A DNA stretch of 45,519 bases from Parashewanella curva (GCF_003675895.1 NZ_ML014784.1:1-45519), one strand, 5' to 3'. Positions 35,222 through 45,399 are shown, numbered from the stretch's first letter. The notes: generated from the sequence alone by a model not told the origin. Numbers and translations: made by a program.

Positions 35222-35289
35222 TTACGGCTCCAAATCTATAAATCACCAATTTTTCATATGGTTTTGGCATCCTTGCTACTTCAATTTTT
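35222..35289 (-). repeat. Conserved paralog spacer, copy 1
   Basis: The spacer between paralogs resembles 41741-41812: both share CTCCAAA-CTATAAAT and GTTTTGGCATCC-TGC-ACTTCAA. It carries the ribosome-binding site of the downstream copy. This shows that gene plus spacer was duplicated as a unit. The spacer at 38488-38554 is different. Confidence 0.65.
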
Positions 35290-38200
35290 TTATTTTGGGT
35301 TGTACTGCAAGCATTGATTCTGAGGCGTTCCATTATTTCCGGAACCATCACCAACATAATGGCAATCTGGTCCAAAGGTCGTCCCGGTACACACAATTTT
35401 CCCTTGGTTACAAGAAGGCAAGGTCACTGAAGTCCCAAGCATCATATACATGGTAATATCACGCCCTGAAACATCCGTAATATGGCTATTAAATGGATTA
35501 GTGAACCAACCAGTAGAGCTTTTAGCATAACACGGGCCTGATTTGCACTCGCCATCGTTACCATCGGTATTGGGATGAAAATTTATATAATCGATAGACA
35601 TTGAATAACCACCACGATTATCGACTTCTACATTATCGGTATGCGCTAATTTTATCGAAAATGGTATGATTCTGCTTTGCAAGTTGTCAGCGTTTAACTC
35701 TATGACATAATCACCAAGAAGAGGGTTTTGATCGTCAAGATTTAAACTAATTTCACACGACTGACCATTTTTTAAAGATTGATTTTGGCATGAAGTTTTG
35801 TTGACTACTCCAAGGACTTTGCTTGATGGGGTAAGGGTTAAATTATTAATTGTGTAACCTGAGTTGTTGGTAATCGATATTTTCGTTGAAGGTCGAGATG
35901 CATCTAGAGTAATGCTACTTATGTCATCTTTTTCTTGGTCATAACTCACGACTACTGCATTTTGATTGGTCAAATGAATGGCTTGCATTTCAGTTAAGCT
36001 TGTAGTGTTTTGTTCGCTTGGGTATTTGAAAACAATATTTGCATCAGGTTGCTCAGCTGTAACACCCTCATAAACATGATAAGCGATTTCGCAGCTAGCA
36101 AGTTGATCTAATGAAACATGATAGTCACCTGCTTCGCCAGTACCATGAATGCAACTAGGTAAGTTCCCCGCATTCGTTTCATAAAATATACTTTTAGAAG
36201 GTTTAATTAAGTGGGATGACAGTTTTAGATCAGGCAAGGTGATAGTCAGATCATCCAATGGATAGCCTGTGTAATTAGTCACTTTTAAGTAACCTTGCGC
36301 CGTCTGAGCGATATTTACAGTACCTTGCAAGCCGTTATGACCATCACTTACACCTATACCTCTATCAAAGGAAAAGGCACCTATCACTACAGGTATGTCA
36401 TACCCTGTATAGTCATCCGCTGACATTTGTACTTCGTATTTACCGTTCACGCTGGTGTCATTCGCCATTGTCAGGGTTAAATCACAACTTCCTCCTAAAG
36501 CTTCTAAATCAGGATGATGAGTACAATCGCCAGTTAAGGTTAATGGGATAGGGCTGTTAGGTTGAGTGAACACGGCATTGAAATGATGGGCTGTTGCTGC
36601 ACCGACATTGGTAAATCGAATGGTTGTTGAACTGCCAGGTTGCAATTTGACACCGCTCAAACGACTTAATGTTTCATTGTTATGGTTACCATAAGGAGAG
36701 TGAGCAATGATATTTGCTGATGAAGATACATCAATATTTAATGTATCTAATCCAGTAGGAATCTGATTAGAATTGTTTAATTTTAGACTATAGTTTTGAT
36801 TGCTCACTGCTGCTGCTGGAATTCGATATCTCAAGGTACACTTTTCACCAGAGGCTAATTGTGGTGCTGATGGTGATAAACAGCCGATATCGGCAAAGTA
36901 ACTTCTGAGCAGTTGGCTGTCTTTATTATCATCTAAAAAGCTCAATTCCGGGGTTTGGGTTTCATCATTATTACTAAAATACACCACATTGATATCGCCA
37001 CTGTCTCCGGCATTTAAATGTAGCTGAGAAAGCGGGTTTTCATTTTGCTCAAATTGAAAGTTTGATACAAAAGCGGGTAAATCAATATTAAAATGAAATT
37101 GAGTCGGCACATTACCAAAAGGGCCAATGACAGAAAACCCTACATTAAAGCTTTCACTAATAGGTTGTAGGTTGGTTAATTTTCGAAAATCAAAATCGAG
37201 TGTACAAGCATCATTTCCAGAAATGGCTTCATCTGATCTAGGAGAAAAGTCCACTTTATCGAGACAAGAACCACTGAATGCTGATTTTAGCTCATCTGGG
37301 ATATTAAAATCTGTTTTAAGTTCATTAATATTTAAAGGGCTATAGTTAAGATTTCGGAAAATCAAACGGCCATGATCACCTAAGCTGTTTGAACTAAAAC
37401 TGGTTTGAGCTGTATCATTACCGTCGTTAATAGAAAGCTGAGTGCCCAAATATCGAAATGCATCAGTGCATATTAAATCATCACTGCCAGTGCACGTTCC
37501 CACTTTATCATCATCGGCAAAAACAGCGAGGTTATAAAAGAAGGGACCCGGTTGTGTTACGACTTGTCTTATGGTTACATGCGAATTTTCAGGGGCTTGA
37601 TAGGAGTTTTCATCAGCAGCTTTTTCTGTTGGAAATGAATCAAACTTGGTAAATTTTTTCTTGGTTTTATAAGTCACCCAATATTTTCCATTAACCTTTG
37701 CAATTGAATATGCATCTGAAGAAAAAGCTGTTTTTACTTGTTGTTGATTACCACCTTGATTACTTTGTTCTACAAAGTGGCCATCAGGGTTTAATTTACT
37801 GGAAAAGGGATACAGACTTTTTAAGCTAGGTTGTGGGTCTCCAACATCTCCAAGCCCGATAATATGATCGTTATAAAAGGCATCTAAAAGTACTAAATCG
37901 AAAACAGGTAATGTGTATTTAGGATAATTTTGCATCTCAAGCGTTTGATTATCATTTGAAATGTTAAAAGTGACTGAACTAAACTGCCCTGCTGAGTTTG
38001 GTGTTTCTCGCGTTAAATAAAAGGTATCTCTAATGGTATCTGTAGGACTCTTATATGCGGGTACTGTCACTTGACTACCCTGTAAATCCAATATTTTTCC
38101 ATCATCGCCATCAAAAGGAGAAGTGGTTACACGTGTTGCAGTTGTATTGGCGTCAATCATTCCTGAGTTAGCTTCAGGCCTAAATGAAAAAATATTACTC

Positions 38201-38487
38201 GTGTCTTTTTGAGTTACAAAGATCCTAAACCAGCGTGACAAATTCGGCGGCATTACCGCTCGATATGGAGAATGTAATCCCGAAATTGTTTTACTTTTAC
38301 ACCCTTGCAGCTTATCAGCAATGAGTCGACATTCTAAAATGGTACTGTCACGAGTATTAATGATTTCTATGACATTATCCCAACTCGTTCGTAAAACGTC
38401 ATTAGGTTCAGATAAATCGGGAAGTGCCAACGCTTGATGGCATATTGAAAAGGCTGCAAGGAACAAGAATGTCTTAGCTTTCATCAT
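35290..38487 (-). CDS. Exported Ig-like repeat protein, paralog 1
   Basis: This 1065-aa member of the tandem family has a Sec signal peptide ending in CHQALA|LPDLSEPND. Residues 30-75 carry one propeller-like motif (VIEIINTRDSTILECRLIADKLQGC, then SPYRAVM), similar to YVTN/NHL-type blades. A middle region follows with KYWVTYKTKKKFTKFDSFP and FADDDKVGTCTG. Several Ig-like units have the pattern TN-x-GY-x-hydrophobic...C...L-x-x-GxSC (for example NGQSCEISLNLDDQNPLLGDY). A C-terminal Cys-rich domain (DNRGGYSMSIDY to NQCLQYNPK) probably holds disulfides. It is likely secreted or on the cell surface, with adhesin-like construction but no anchor seen. The second ATG (38484) has the better spacing from GGAGTCT. 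Confidence 0.8.
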   Translation of the reverse strand: MMKAKTFLFLAAFSICHQALALPDLSEPNDVLRTSWDNVIEIINTRDSTILECRLIADKLQGCKSKTISGLHSPYRAVMPPNLSRWFRIFVTQKDTSNIFSFRPEANSGMIDANTTATRVTTSPFDGDDGKILDLQGSQVTVPAYKSPTDTIRDTFYLTRETPNSAGQFSSVTFNISNDNQTLEMQNYPKYTLPVFDLVLLDAFYNDHIIGLGDVGDPQPSLKSLYPFSSKLNPDGHFVEQSNQGGNQQQVKTAFSSDAYSIAKVNGKYWVTYKTKKKFTKFDSFPTEKAADENSYQAPENSHVTIRQVVTQPGPFFYNLAVFADDDKVGTCTGSDDLICTDAFRYLGTQLSINDGNDTAQTSFSSNSLGDHGRLIFRNLNYSPLNINELKTDFNIPDELKSAFSGSCLDKVDFSPRSDEAISGNDACTLDFDFRKLTNLQPISESFNVGFSVIGPFGNVPTQFHFNIDLPAFVSNFQFEQNENPLSQLHLNAGDSGDINVVYFSNNDETQTPELSFLDDNKDSQLLRSYFADIGCLSPSAPQLASGEKCTLRYRIPAAAVSNQNYSLKLNNSNQIPTGLDTLNIDVSSSANIIAHSPYGNHNNETLSRLSGVKLQPGSSTTIRFTNVGAATAHHFNAVFTQPNSPIPLTLTGDCTHHPDLEALGGSCDLTLTMANDTSVNGKYEVQMSADDYTGYDIPVVIGAFSFDRGIGVSDGHNGLQGTVNIAQTAQGYLKVTNYTGYPLDDLTITLPDLKLSSHLIKPSKSIFYETNAGNLPSCIHGTGEAGDYHVSLDQLASCEIAYHVYEGVTAEQPDANIVFKYPSEQNTTSLTEMQAIHLTNQNAVVVSYDQEKDDISSITLDASRPSTKISITNNSGYTINNLTLTPSSKVLGVVNKTSCQNQSLKNGQSCEISLNLDDQNPLLGDYVIELNADNLQSRIIPFSIKLAHTDNVEVDNRGGYSMSIDYINFHPNTDGNDGECKSGPCYAKSSTGWFTNPFNSHITDVSGRDITMYMMLGTSVTLPSCNQGKIVCTGTTFGPDCHYVGDGSGNNGTPQNQCLQYNPK

Positions 38488-38554
38488 AGACTCCTACATC
38501 TTAAATTACATATCACTGTAATTAGATAAACCATCCATGCTGATCAGTATTACT

Positions 38555-41500
38555 TTAACGTGAAGATGAATTCGAATTGTACATTAAGCATTGGTTTTGC
38601 TTTGACGGGTGATCCGTTCCATAGTATCGACAATACGGGTTTAATGTTGTCCCAGTACAAATTATCTTGCCACCATCACATGAGTGTAAGGTTACGGAAG
38701 TTCCCAAAATCATATGCATTTCAATATCACGACCTGAAACACCTGTGATATGACTATCAAATGGATTGGTATAAGAGCCGGTGTAAGACTTAGCATAACA
38801 AGCACCAAAATGGCAACTGCTGTCATCAGCGTTTTTATTTGCGTGATAATTGGTATAGCCAACATACATGGCATACCCACCACGATTATCAATTTGCACC
38901 TGATCGGTCGGAGCTTGCTCAATCGAAATCGGGACAGTTTCTGAGCGCAGATTATCAGCGTGAATTACCAGCTGATAATTTCCAAGAAATGGGTGCTCAT
39001 CATCAAGACTGAGTTTAAGAGAGCAAGACTTACCTGCATCCAACTTACTTGGGCAATTATTTTCGCTGAGAATACTTGCAATACGGCTCTCAGATAAACT
39101 TATGTTTAAGTTTTTGAGGGCGTAATTTTGGTCATTGGATATCACCAAGGTGGTTTCGGGTGTTGATGCATCTAATTTTATGTGACTCAGTCCCACACCG
39201 ACTTTATCGAAGCTTACCCTCAGTGTTGGTTGATTGGTGAAATGCAGAGATTGATACTCTTCTTGGGCTTCGCCACTCTGACTCTGATAACTAAAATGAA
39301 TCATAGCATCTTGAGGAACTGTGGTGACTTGGCCATTAACTCGATAATACAAGCGGCAGCTTTCAAACTTATTTAATGATGCAGAATACTCTCGATCACT
39401 ATTTTTAGTACAGCTTAATGGGTCATCTGAATTTTGATAAAAAATGTGCGCCTCATTTTGTGAGCTGGAGGAACTCAGAGTCAACTCTGGCAAGTTTATC
39501 ATTAAATTGCTTATCGGATAATTGGCGTAATTCGTAATGTTTATGTAACCAGAAGAATCTTGACTTAATGACACTTGACCATAAAGTCCTGTATTCGAAT
39601 CTGTGACACCGAGTCTTTTATAGGCAGGCAGCTCCCCTACAGTAATTGGCAAATCGTATGATGTAATATCGTCACCTCTAATTTGGATATGGTATCTGCC
39701 AATAGCGGTTGCTCTGCTATCAATTTGCAATACTAAAATACAGTAGCCGTCAGTCACTAAGTTGATTTTACTGGTACAGCTCCCTGAATAGATTATTGGT
39801 GGATCTTGATCAGGTTGAGAGATAAGAGTAATAACATTATGAGCCAATTCACCACCAACGTTTCTAAACCGCAAGTACGCTGAACCTCCCGGCTGTAGAT
39901 TTATCCCTTGGACAATGTCAACCGCGGAGTGCTCTTGAGGAATATTGAGTAAAGTCGGAACGACATAACCTCGCGCAGATACATTCACAGACAAGTGGCT
40001 TAAAGCCGCAGGCACATCATCAGAGTTTGCTAATTTAAGGCTATAGTTACCGTCATTAATCCCAGCAGGAATATGGTAAGTTAACGTACAATGCTCACCA
40101 TCGCTAAGTGCTGGTGGATTTGCTGCAAGGCAACCAGTGTTCTCAAAGAACCCTTGAAAGGTAGCATCATTCAGTCCATTTTTTAAAAAGCTAATTTGAG
40201 GCTGTGAATGTTGTCCAACAATATTGCTAGAATAATCTACGTTAAGCGTGCCCGAGTCACCCGCATTAAGTACAAGATTGGATAATGATTGACCATTTTG
40301 AGTAAAACGAAAATTTGCAACGGAACTAGGAAGATCGATATTAAAGTGAAAGTTGGTTTGTACAGGATCAAATGAACCGTCAACACTAAACCCCACATCA
40401 AAGCTTTCTTGGATTGGAGTAAATGAATGAAGATTTCTAAAGTCAAAATTCAGGGTACAGGTATCATTTCCATCCTCATCAGCATCTCTTTTGGCTGAAA
40501 AGTCGACCTTATCTAGGCAGCTACCACTAAACGCACTTGCCAGACTATCAGGGATCACAATATGTCTTGATATTTCATTCGCATTTAACGGGCTGTAGTT
40601 TAAATTATGGAAGATCAGTACACCATGATCACTCAAACTATTGGTTGTCAAACTTTGTGCTGGAACATCGTTATAATCATCCATAGATAACGTGACATTG
40701 AGATATCGAAAGGCATCTATGCAAATAAAATCGCTTGCGCCAGTACAATCACCCACTTTATTGTCATCGGCAAACACCGCAAAATAGTTGGTGAACACTT
40801 TAATGGGATTTCCATAGGCCGAAATTATCTTTCTGAGTGTCACATTGGCATTACTTGGCGCATGGTATGAATCCTCATTGACTTTATCTCCAGAGGGAAA
40901 TGAATCGAAGCGGGTAAATTTTTTGTTGCTTTTGTAGGTAATCCAAAACTTATCATCCACCTTTGCAATCGAAGCGACATCAGAGTCTAAGCTTGTGTTT
41001 CCTAGAGAGGTGTTCGAATCGAAGTGACCTGTACTGGACAATAAGTTTCCCCCAATAGGACGCAATTGATTAAGTTGGTTGGGTAATGTACCCAAATGAC
41101 CAATACCATACAGTGGCTCTGACTCACCTCTATTTTCAGAGGGTTCAAGCTCAAATGCTGGGATATGTATTTCTGGGTCTGTAAACCAGCTGTTCACTAT
41201 ATATTGATTTTTTAGGACTGATAAATTCAGATTAAAAAAACCGAATTGTCCTAAATTATTGTGTGAGTTAGTAGGCGTTTTTGAAAAATAGAACCGTTGT
41301 AAAAATTGGTTGCCAGATATGGTAAGCAGAGGGCTACTTTGTATATCGAGTATATTTTCTGATGTCTCATCCTCTGCAGGTGTATTGATTTTGGTTGCTG
41401 CGGTATTTGTAGGAATTTTGTTAGTCAATTGAGATATGGGGATCCAATAAAATTCACTGCTATTTTTTTTCGTAATAAATACTCTGGGATAACCGATTTC

Positions 41501-41740
41501 CCCCCTAGCCACTACAGCTCTAAAAGGTGACACTAATCCAGTGACGGTCGTCGTTTTACAACCTTGAAGTTTTCCTCCTATATCTTCACACTCCAAGATC
41601 GAATTATCCTGAGTATTAATAATTTCGATGTTGTTATTGCCAACATTGACAATGTCGTTTGGTTCAGATAAATCGGGCAATGCCAATACATTCGAGCTGA
41701 GCATCAGCAAAGATGAAAGCAGTATGGTACGATGTTTCAT
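38555..41740 (-). CDS. Exported Ig-like repeat protein, paralog 2
   Basis: This second intact copy has 1061 aa from the ATG at 41740, where GGAG stands 6 bases upstream and the true signal peptide MKHRTILLSSLLMLSSNVLA begins. An in-frame ATG at 41803 would add 21 residues and spoil the signal, so I reject it. The layout equals paralog 1: propeller-like motif (IEIINTQDNSILECEDIGGK), middle region (KFWITYKSNKKFTRFDSFP, FADDNKVGDCTG), Ig-like units (AGKSCSLKLSLDDEHPFLGNY) and the Cys-rich end (DNRGGYAMYVGYTNYH...). Its C-terminus (MYNSNSSSR) differs from the LQYNPK of the other two. The signal peptide is almost identical to the truncated copy, though the intact copies have otherwise diverged clearly. 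Confidence 0.8.
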   Translation of the reverse strand: MKHRTILLSSLLMLSSNVLALPDLSEPNDIVNVGNNNIEIINTQDNSILECEDIGGKLQGCKTTTVTGLVSPFRAVVARGEIGYPRVFITKKNSSEFYWIPISQLTNKIPTNTAATKINTPAEDETSENILDIQSSPLLTISGNQFLQRFYFSKTPTNSHNNLGQFGFFNLNLSVLKNQYIVNSWFTDPEIHIPAFELEPSENRGESEPLYGIGHLGTLPNQLNQLRPIGGNLLSSTGHFDSNTSLGNTSLDSDVASIAKVDDKFWITYKSNKKFTRFDSFPSGDKVNEDSYHAPSNANVTLRKIISAYGNPIKVFTNYFAVFADDNKVGDCTGASDFICIDAFRYLNVTLSMDDYNDVPAQSLTTNSLSDHGVLIFHNLNYSPLNANEISRHIVIPDSLASAFSGSCLDKVDFSAKRDADEDGNDTCTLNFDFRNLHSFTPIQESFDVGFSVDGSFDPVQTNFHFNIDLPSSVANFRFTQNGQSLSNLVLNAGDSGTLNVDYSSNIVGQHSQPQISFLKNGLNDATFQGFFENTGCLAANPPALSDGEHCTLTYHIPAGINDGNYSLKLANSDDVPAALSHLSVNVSARGYVVPTLLNIPQEHSAVDIVQGINLQPGGSAYLRFRNVGGELAHNVITLISQPDQDPPIIYSGSCTSKINLVTDGYCILVLQIDSRATAIGRYHIQIRGDDITSYDLPITVGELPAYKRLGVTDSNTGLYGQVSLSQDSSGYINITNYANYPISNLMINLPELTLSSSSSQNEAHIFYQNSDDPLSCTKNSDREYSASLNKFESCRLYYRVNGQVTTVPQDAMIHFSYQSQSGEAQEEYQSLHFTNQPTLRVSFDKVGVGLSHIKLDASTPETTLVISNDQNYALKNLNISLSESRIASILSENNCPSKLDAGKSCSLKLSLDDEHPFLGNYQLVIHADNLRSETVPISIEQAPTDQVQIDNRGGYAMYVGYTNYHANKNADDSSCHFGACYAKSYTGSYTNPFDSHITGVSGRDIEMHMILGTSVTLHSCDGGKIICTGTTLNPYCRYYGTDHPSKQNQCLMYNSNSSSR

Positions 41741-41812
41741 ATTCGACTCCAAAACTATAAATAATTTATTCTTCAGATAGTTTTGGCATCCATGCGACTT
41801 CAAATTTAATTG
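41741..41812 (-). repeat. Conserved paralog spacer, copy 2
   Basis: This is the partner of 35222-35289. It holds the GGAG site for paralog 2 and no terminator, so paralogs 3, 2, 1 and the fragment can be one transcript (gaps of 67-72 bases, same strand). Confidence 0.65.
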
Positions 41813-44800
41813 CTATTTAGGATTGTACTGCAAGCAATGATTCTGCGCATCCCCTAAATTATTTGTCCCATCCCCAACATATTTACATGAAGGAGTGAGG
41901 GTTGTACCTGTACAAACAATTTTGCCACCGTCGCACGATGGTAATTGCACCGAAGTCCCTGCCATCATATACATCATGAGTTTGCGTCCCGAAACGCCAG
42001 TAATGGTGCTATTGAAAGGATTCGTAAACCAACCTGTTGATGCCAGAGCATAACAAGCTCCAGATTGACAGTGACTATCCTTACCGTCAGTATTTGGATA
42101 GTATTTGGTGTAGTCAATCGACATCGAATAACCACCTCGATTATCGATTTCAACAGTATCGGTTTGTGCCGTATTGATATTTAAAGGAATACTTTTGGTT
42201 TCAAGGTTATCCGCTTTCATCCCTATGTGATACTTACCTATTAACGCTTTTTTATCATCCAAGGTTATGGTTACACTGCAAGTCTCGCTAGAGCCTAGAG
42301 GTTTATTTTGGCAGCTATTCTTGCTGGTAATGCCGTTTAAAGCTGAGTCAAAACTCAAGCTTAAATTGTTAATGTTATAATTAAGTTCATTGGTGAAAAT
42401 TACCGTAGTTTGTGGAACAGAGGCATCTAAATTTACAGAACTAAATGAACTATCGACACTTGGTTCACTTACCCGAAGAGCTGGTTGATTTGTGAAATGT
42501 ATTGATTCTTCTTCATGCTTTTCTATTGATGAGTTGGTGTCGGTATAATGGAAATTCAGCTCCTGATCTTGCAGCTCAGCTGAAAAAGATGAAGGCACAT
42601 GATAATAAAGGCGACAACTTGCAAGTGGCGCTAAGGTTGTGATCATGGTTTGATTAGGGGAGTTATCTGATAAGCAGTCAATAGTATTATCTTTATCCCC
42701 AACATAGTAAAAAATAGCAAGCTTAAGAGGAAATGACATGCTCAAATCAGTTATCGGGTAACCCGTATAATTAGTTAATGTAAGATAACCATTAGCCATT
42801 TGGTTCAATTCTATTTTACCCAACGCCCCAGTATTTGAGTCTACAACCGCCAATCCTTTATCATGTGGGAAATCATTTATTGTGATTGGAATACTATAAC
42901 TATTAATAGCATTTCCCAAGACGTATAAAGAGAAACGACCACTGATATTAGACGCGCTAGTATTCAGCTTAATTACTAAATCGCACTGACCACCAAGTGC
43001 CTCCATAACAAGGGTAGGATCATCTACACAAGATCCCGAGAGCAAAATGGGGATATGTTTATCTTTGGGCTGTACAAAATACACATCAAAATTGTGAACT
43101 GCTGCTGCGCCGACATTGGTGAAACGAACGATTTCAGTTCCACCAGAGTGTATATTCAACCAATGTAGGCTTGATAAATGCTCAATACTTTGATTTCCAT
43201 AAGGCGAGTGGGCAATGATATTACCTTGGGAAGAAAGCGCTACTGGTAATACTCCAGCATCAGCTGGTACACCATCTGGGTTATGCAAATTGATTGTGTA
43301 ATTGACGCTATTTACGTTAGCGGGAATATGGTAACTCAGCGTACATTTTTCTCCCGGTTTCAATGGCTGAGCATTGCTTGATAAGCAGCCTGTATCCGTA
43401 AAGTAACTTCTGAACAAGCTACTATTATCAGTACCATTTAAAAAACTAATATTGGGGCTTATAGTGTCGCTTTGATCAGAAATATACGCCACATCAACGA
43501 AACCTGTATCCCCTGCGTTCAGGTTGAGCTGATCTAACGCGGTTCCATTATGCTCAAATTGCAAGTGTGGGATGTTTGTAGGCAAATCCACATTGAACGT
43601 AAAGGTTGTAGGTACATCGCCAAATGGCCCATGTACAACAAAACCAACATCAAAACTTTCGTTTATAGGAGGCGTATTGCTTAATTCTCTAAAATCATAA
43701 AAAAGTTCACATGCAAAGTTTTCATCATATGAATTACCATTTGGCTTTTCAGCAAAGTCAACCTTAGAGAGACATGAACCTTTTATAGCCGATTTTAAGC
43801 TTTCAGGAATGGTGATTTGACGTGTAACTTCACTGGCATTAATTGGACTGTAGTTTAAATTATAGAAAATAATTACACCCTGGTCGCCTAGACTGGTTGC
43901 GTTTACACTTGATTTATCACTGATATCGGTATCATCAAATAATGCATTAATCCCCAAATACCTAAAAGCATCAGTACATTCAAAATCTGATTCGCCAGTG
44001 CAATTTCCAATTTTATTGTCATCTGCAAATAACGCATAATTATTTACTTCAGTTTTATCGCCTGTACGTGTTTGAACGCTTTTTAATTCAACATTTGAGT
44101 TATTAGGGGCGTCATAGCTATTTTCATCAACGGCCGCGCCACTGGGAAACGTATCAAAACGGGTGAACTTTCTTTGACTTTTGTAGGTAATCCAATACTT
44201 GTCATTGAATTGAGCGATTGAAGCTATATCTGGATCAAGAATCGTTTTAACTGTCTTTGCAGATCCCCCCGATACATTTTTTTCTTTAAACAGACCATTT
44301 TTTTTTATCAACCCAGACAGAGGGTATCTTGGGCTAGTCAGTGATGAATACCCCCAATATTGTCCAGCTCCTATAATATCATCAAATTCATTGCCTTCAC
44401 TCTGAGTTACAGAAAATACGGGTAAAAACACACCACCATAGTCAGTCAAATTCGTAATTTTAGCCTGCTCTCCAGATAATGATAATCGACTAAACTTACC
44501 GTAGCTTGTGGGGTCACCCAAAAAACCACGAGAAACATAAACATTTTGATAACCAGAATGATTAAAGCTAGAGCGTCTAATGTCTAAAATCTGACCTTCC
44601 TTATTAAAATATGGGTCATAGGGAAAGGCTGGAACATCTGTTGCTGCTGTATCAAGGGCAATACGTCCATCTTTACCGGTTTGAAAACCAAATAAGCCAG
44701 CCTCTCCTTTTTCAGCAACATAAACCATTTGAGTTTGTGTTGTACCTGCGGCGGCAACGGCACGATATGGTGCATCTAAACCAGCAACATTTTTCGATTG

Positions 44801-44983
44801 ACAATCTTGAAGCTTACCTTCAATTACTGCGCATTCGAGTATTGAGTTATCTTTAGTGTTTAAAATTTCAACAATATTCTGATAGACAGGAACAATATCA
44901 TTAGGCTCCGATAGTGTAGGTAATGCCATTGCAGGAGTAGTTAACGATAACACTACACTACATGTAAATATTTGCAATCTCAT
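41813..44983 (-). CDS. Exported Ig-like repeat protein, paralog 3 (first in the array)
   Basis: This copy has 1056 aa from ATG 44983 (MRLQIFTCSVVLSLTTPAMA|LPTLSEPND), with TTTGGAG 6 bases upstream. The longer TTG start at 44995 would overlap the ribosome-binding site and is rejected. It shows the same domain order as the others: ILNTKDNSILECAVIEGK with APYRAVAA; KYWITYKSQRKFTRFDTFP; FADDNKIGNCTG; Ig-like units such as SETCSVTITLDDKKALIGKY; and the Cys-rich end DNRGGYSMSIDYTKYYPN to HCLQYNPK. Conserved C-terminal cysteines (in SGACYA, LPSCDGG, KIVCTGT, PSCKYV, HCLQY) suggest disulfides and an extracellular location. As the upstream-most gene it should carry the promoter of the array. Function is unknown. 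Confidence 0.8.
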   Translation of the reverse strand: MRLQIFTCSVVLSLTTPAMALPTLSEPNDIVPVYQNIVEILNTKDNSILECAVIEGKLQDCQSKNVAGLDAPYRAVAAAGTTQTQMVYVAEKGEAGLFGFQTGKDGRIALDTAATDVPAFPYDPYFNKEGQILDIRRSSFNHSGYQNVYVSRGFLGDPTSYGKFSRLSLSGEQAKITNLTDYGGVFLPVFSVTQSEGNEFDDIIGAGQYWGYSSLTSPRYPLSGLIKKNGLFKEKNVSGGSAKTVKTILDPDIASIAQFNDKYWITYKSQRKFTRFDTFPSGAAVDENSYDAPNNSNVELKSVQTRTGDKTEVNNYALFADDNKIGNCTGESDFECTDAFRYLGINALFDDTDISDKSSVNATSLGDQGVIIFYNLNYSPINASEVTRQITIPESLKSAIKGSCLSKVDFAEKPNGNSYDENFACELFYDFRELSNTPPINESFDVGFVVHGPFGDVPTTFTFNVDLPTNIPHLQFEHNGTALDQLNLNAGDTGFVDVAYISDQSDTISPNISFLNGTDNSSLFRSYFTDTGCLSSNAQPLKPGEKCTLSYHIPANVNSVNYTINLHNPDGVPADAGVLPVALSSQGNIIAHSPYGNQSIEHLSSLHWLNIHSGGTEIVRFTNVGAAAVHNFDVYFVQPKDKHIPILLSGSCVDDPTLVMEALGGQCDLVIKLNTSASNISGRFSLYVLGNAINSYSIPITINDFPHDKGLAVVDSNTGALGKIELNQMANGYLTLTNYTGYPITDLSMSFPLKLAIFYYVGDKDNTIDCLSDNSPNQTMITTLAPLASCRLYYHVPSSFSAELQDQELNFHYTDTNSSIEKHEEESIHFTNQPALRVSEPSVDSSFSSVNLDASVPQTTVIFTNELNYNINNLSLSFDSALNGITSKNSCQNKPLGSSETCSVTITLDDKKALIGKYHIGMKADNLETKSIPLNINTAQTDTVEIDNRGGYSMSIDYTKYYPNTDGKDSHCQSGACYALASTGWFTNPFNSTITGVSGRKLMMYMMAGTSVQLPSCDGGKIVCTGTTLTPSCKYVGDGTNNLGDAQNHCLQYNPK

Positions 44984-45109
44984 CAATGACTCCAAAGCTA
45001 TAGTATTCAGTCTAATATTGAATTTAACTAATGAGACTTTAGATCGCTAATAGGATAGCTTTATAAGAAAGAGTCGTATCATCTATGAAACCGATATTCC
45101 GCAGCACTT

Positions 45110-45292
45110 TTAAGAATAAATCTCTAAATATGGTTTATTCAAAATTTCGAGTAAGCCTCGCTGCATATCTGTAAGCCCTACAACTATTGGACTTTCTGAG
45201 CTTACATGTAGCTCATGTATCCCCTCAAAACAGATAAAAACCCATCTAACGGTAGGACGCTGTGTTGGCTTCTTTTTCAGTGAAAGGTTACC
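45110..45292 (-). pseudogene. Transposase C-terminal remnant (IS1634/IS4-like)
   Basis: One minus-strand frame reads KKKPTQRPTVRWVFICFEG, continues through IHELHVSSESPIVV and ends in LLEILNKPYLEIYS plus a stop at 45110-45112. The RPT-RWVF-FEGI pattern, with a closing L-x-x-P-Y-E-x-Y, recalls the end of IS1634/IS4-type DDE transposases. An in-frame TGA closes the frame upstream at 45293-45295, and no more of the protein is visible. Family assignment is from memory and tentative. The rest of 44984-45399 holds the terminator-like hairpin and IS200 left end listed separately. Confidence 0.45.
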
Positions 45293-45319
45293 TCAGTTAC
45301 CCAGCTTTTTTTGATTTAA

Positions 45320-45351
45320 AGTCAGCCTTGATCGCTGACTCTGATTTTTTT
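45320..45351 (+). terminator. Intrinsic terminator-like hairpin
   Basis: AGTCAGC (45320-45326) pairs perfectly with GCTGACT (45334-45340) around a 7-base loop and is followed by CTGATTTTTTT. It would act on plus-strand transcripts entering the IS200 element from outside. No plus-strand gene is seen before it, so it may protect tnpA from read-through. Confidence 0.45.
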
Positions 45352-45388
45352 AAATCTCTGAGGGTTTTATTCCCCGCAGCTTGCTGCG
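45349..45388 (+). repeat. IS200/IS605 left-end region
   Basis: This 40-base stretch contains CCCCGCAGCTTGCTGCG, a subterminal hairpin of the kind TnpA binds. It lies 11 bases before the tnpA start. It resembles 34783-34822 at about 33 of 40 positions. Confidence 0.55.
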
Positions 45389-45399
45389 AAAATAGGTGA

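Noticed and set aside
41741-41803. N-terminal extension of paralog 2 from ATG 41803
   Set aside because: It would put 21 residues before a clear signal peptide and ignore the GGAG site correctly spaced before ATG 41740.
44984-44995. TTG start for paralog 3
   Set aside because: The codons overlap the GGAG ribosome-binding site of ATG 44983, which begins a normal signal peptide.
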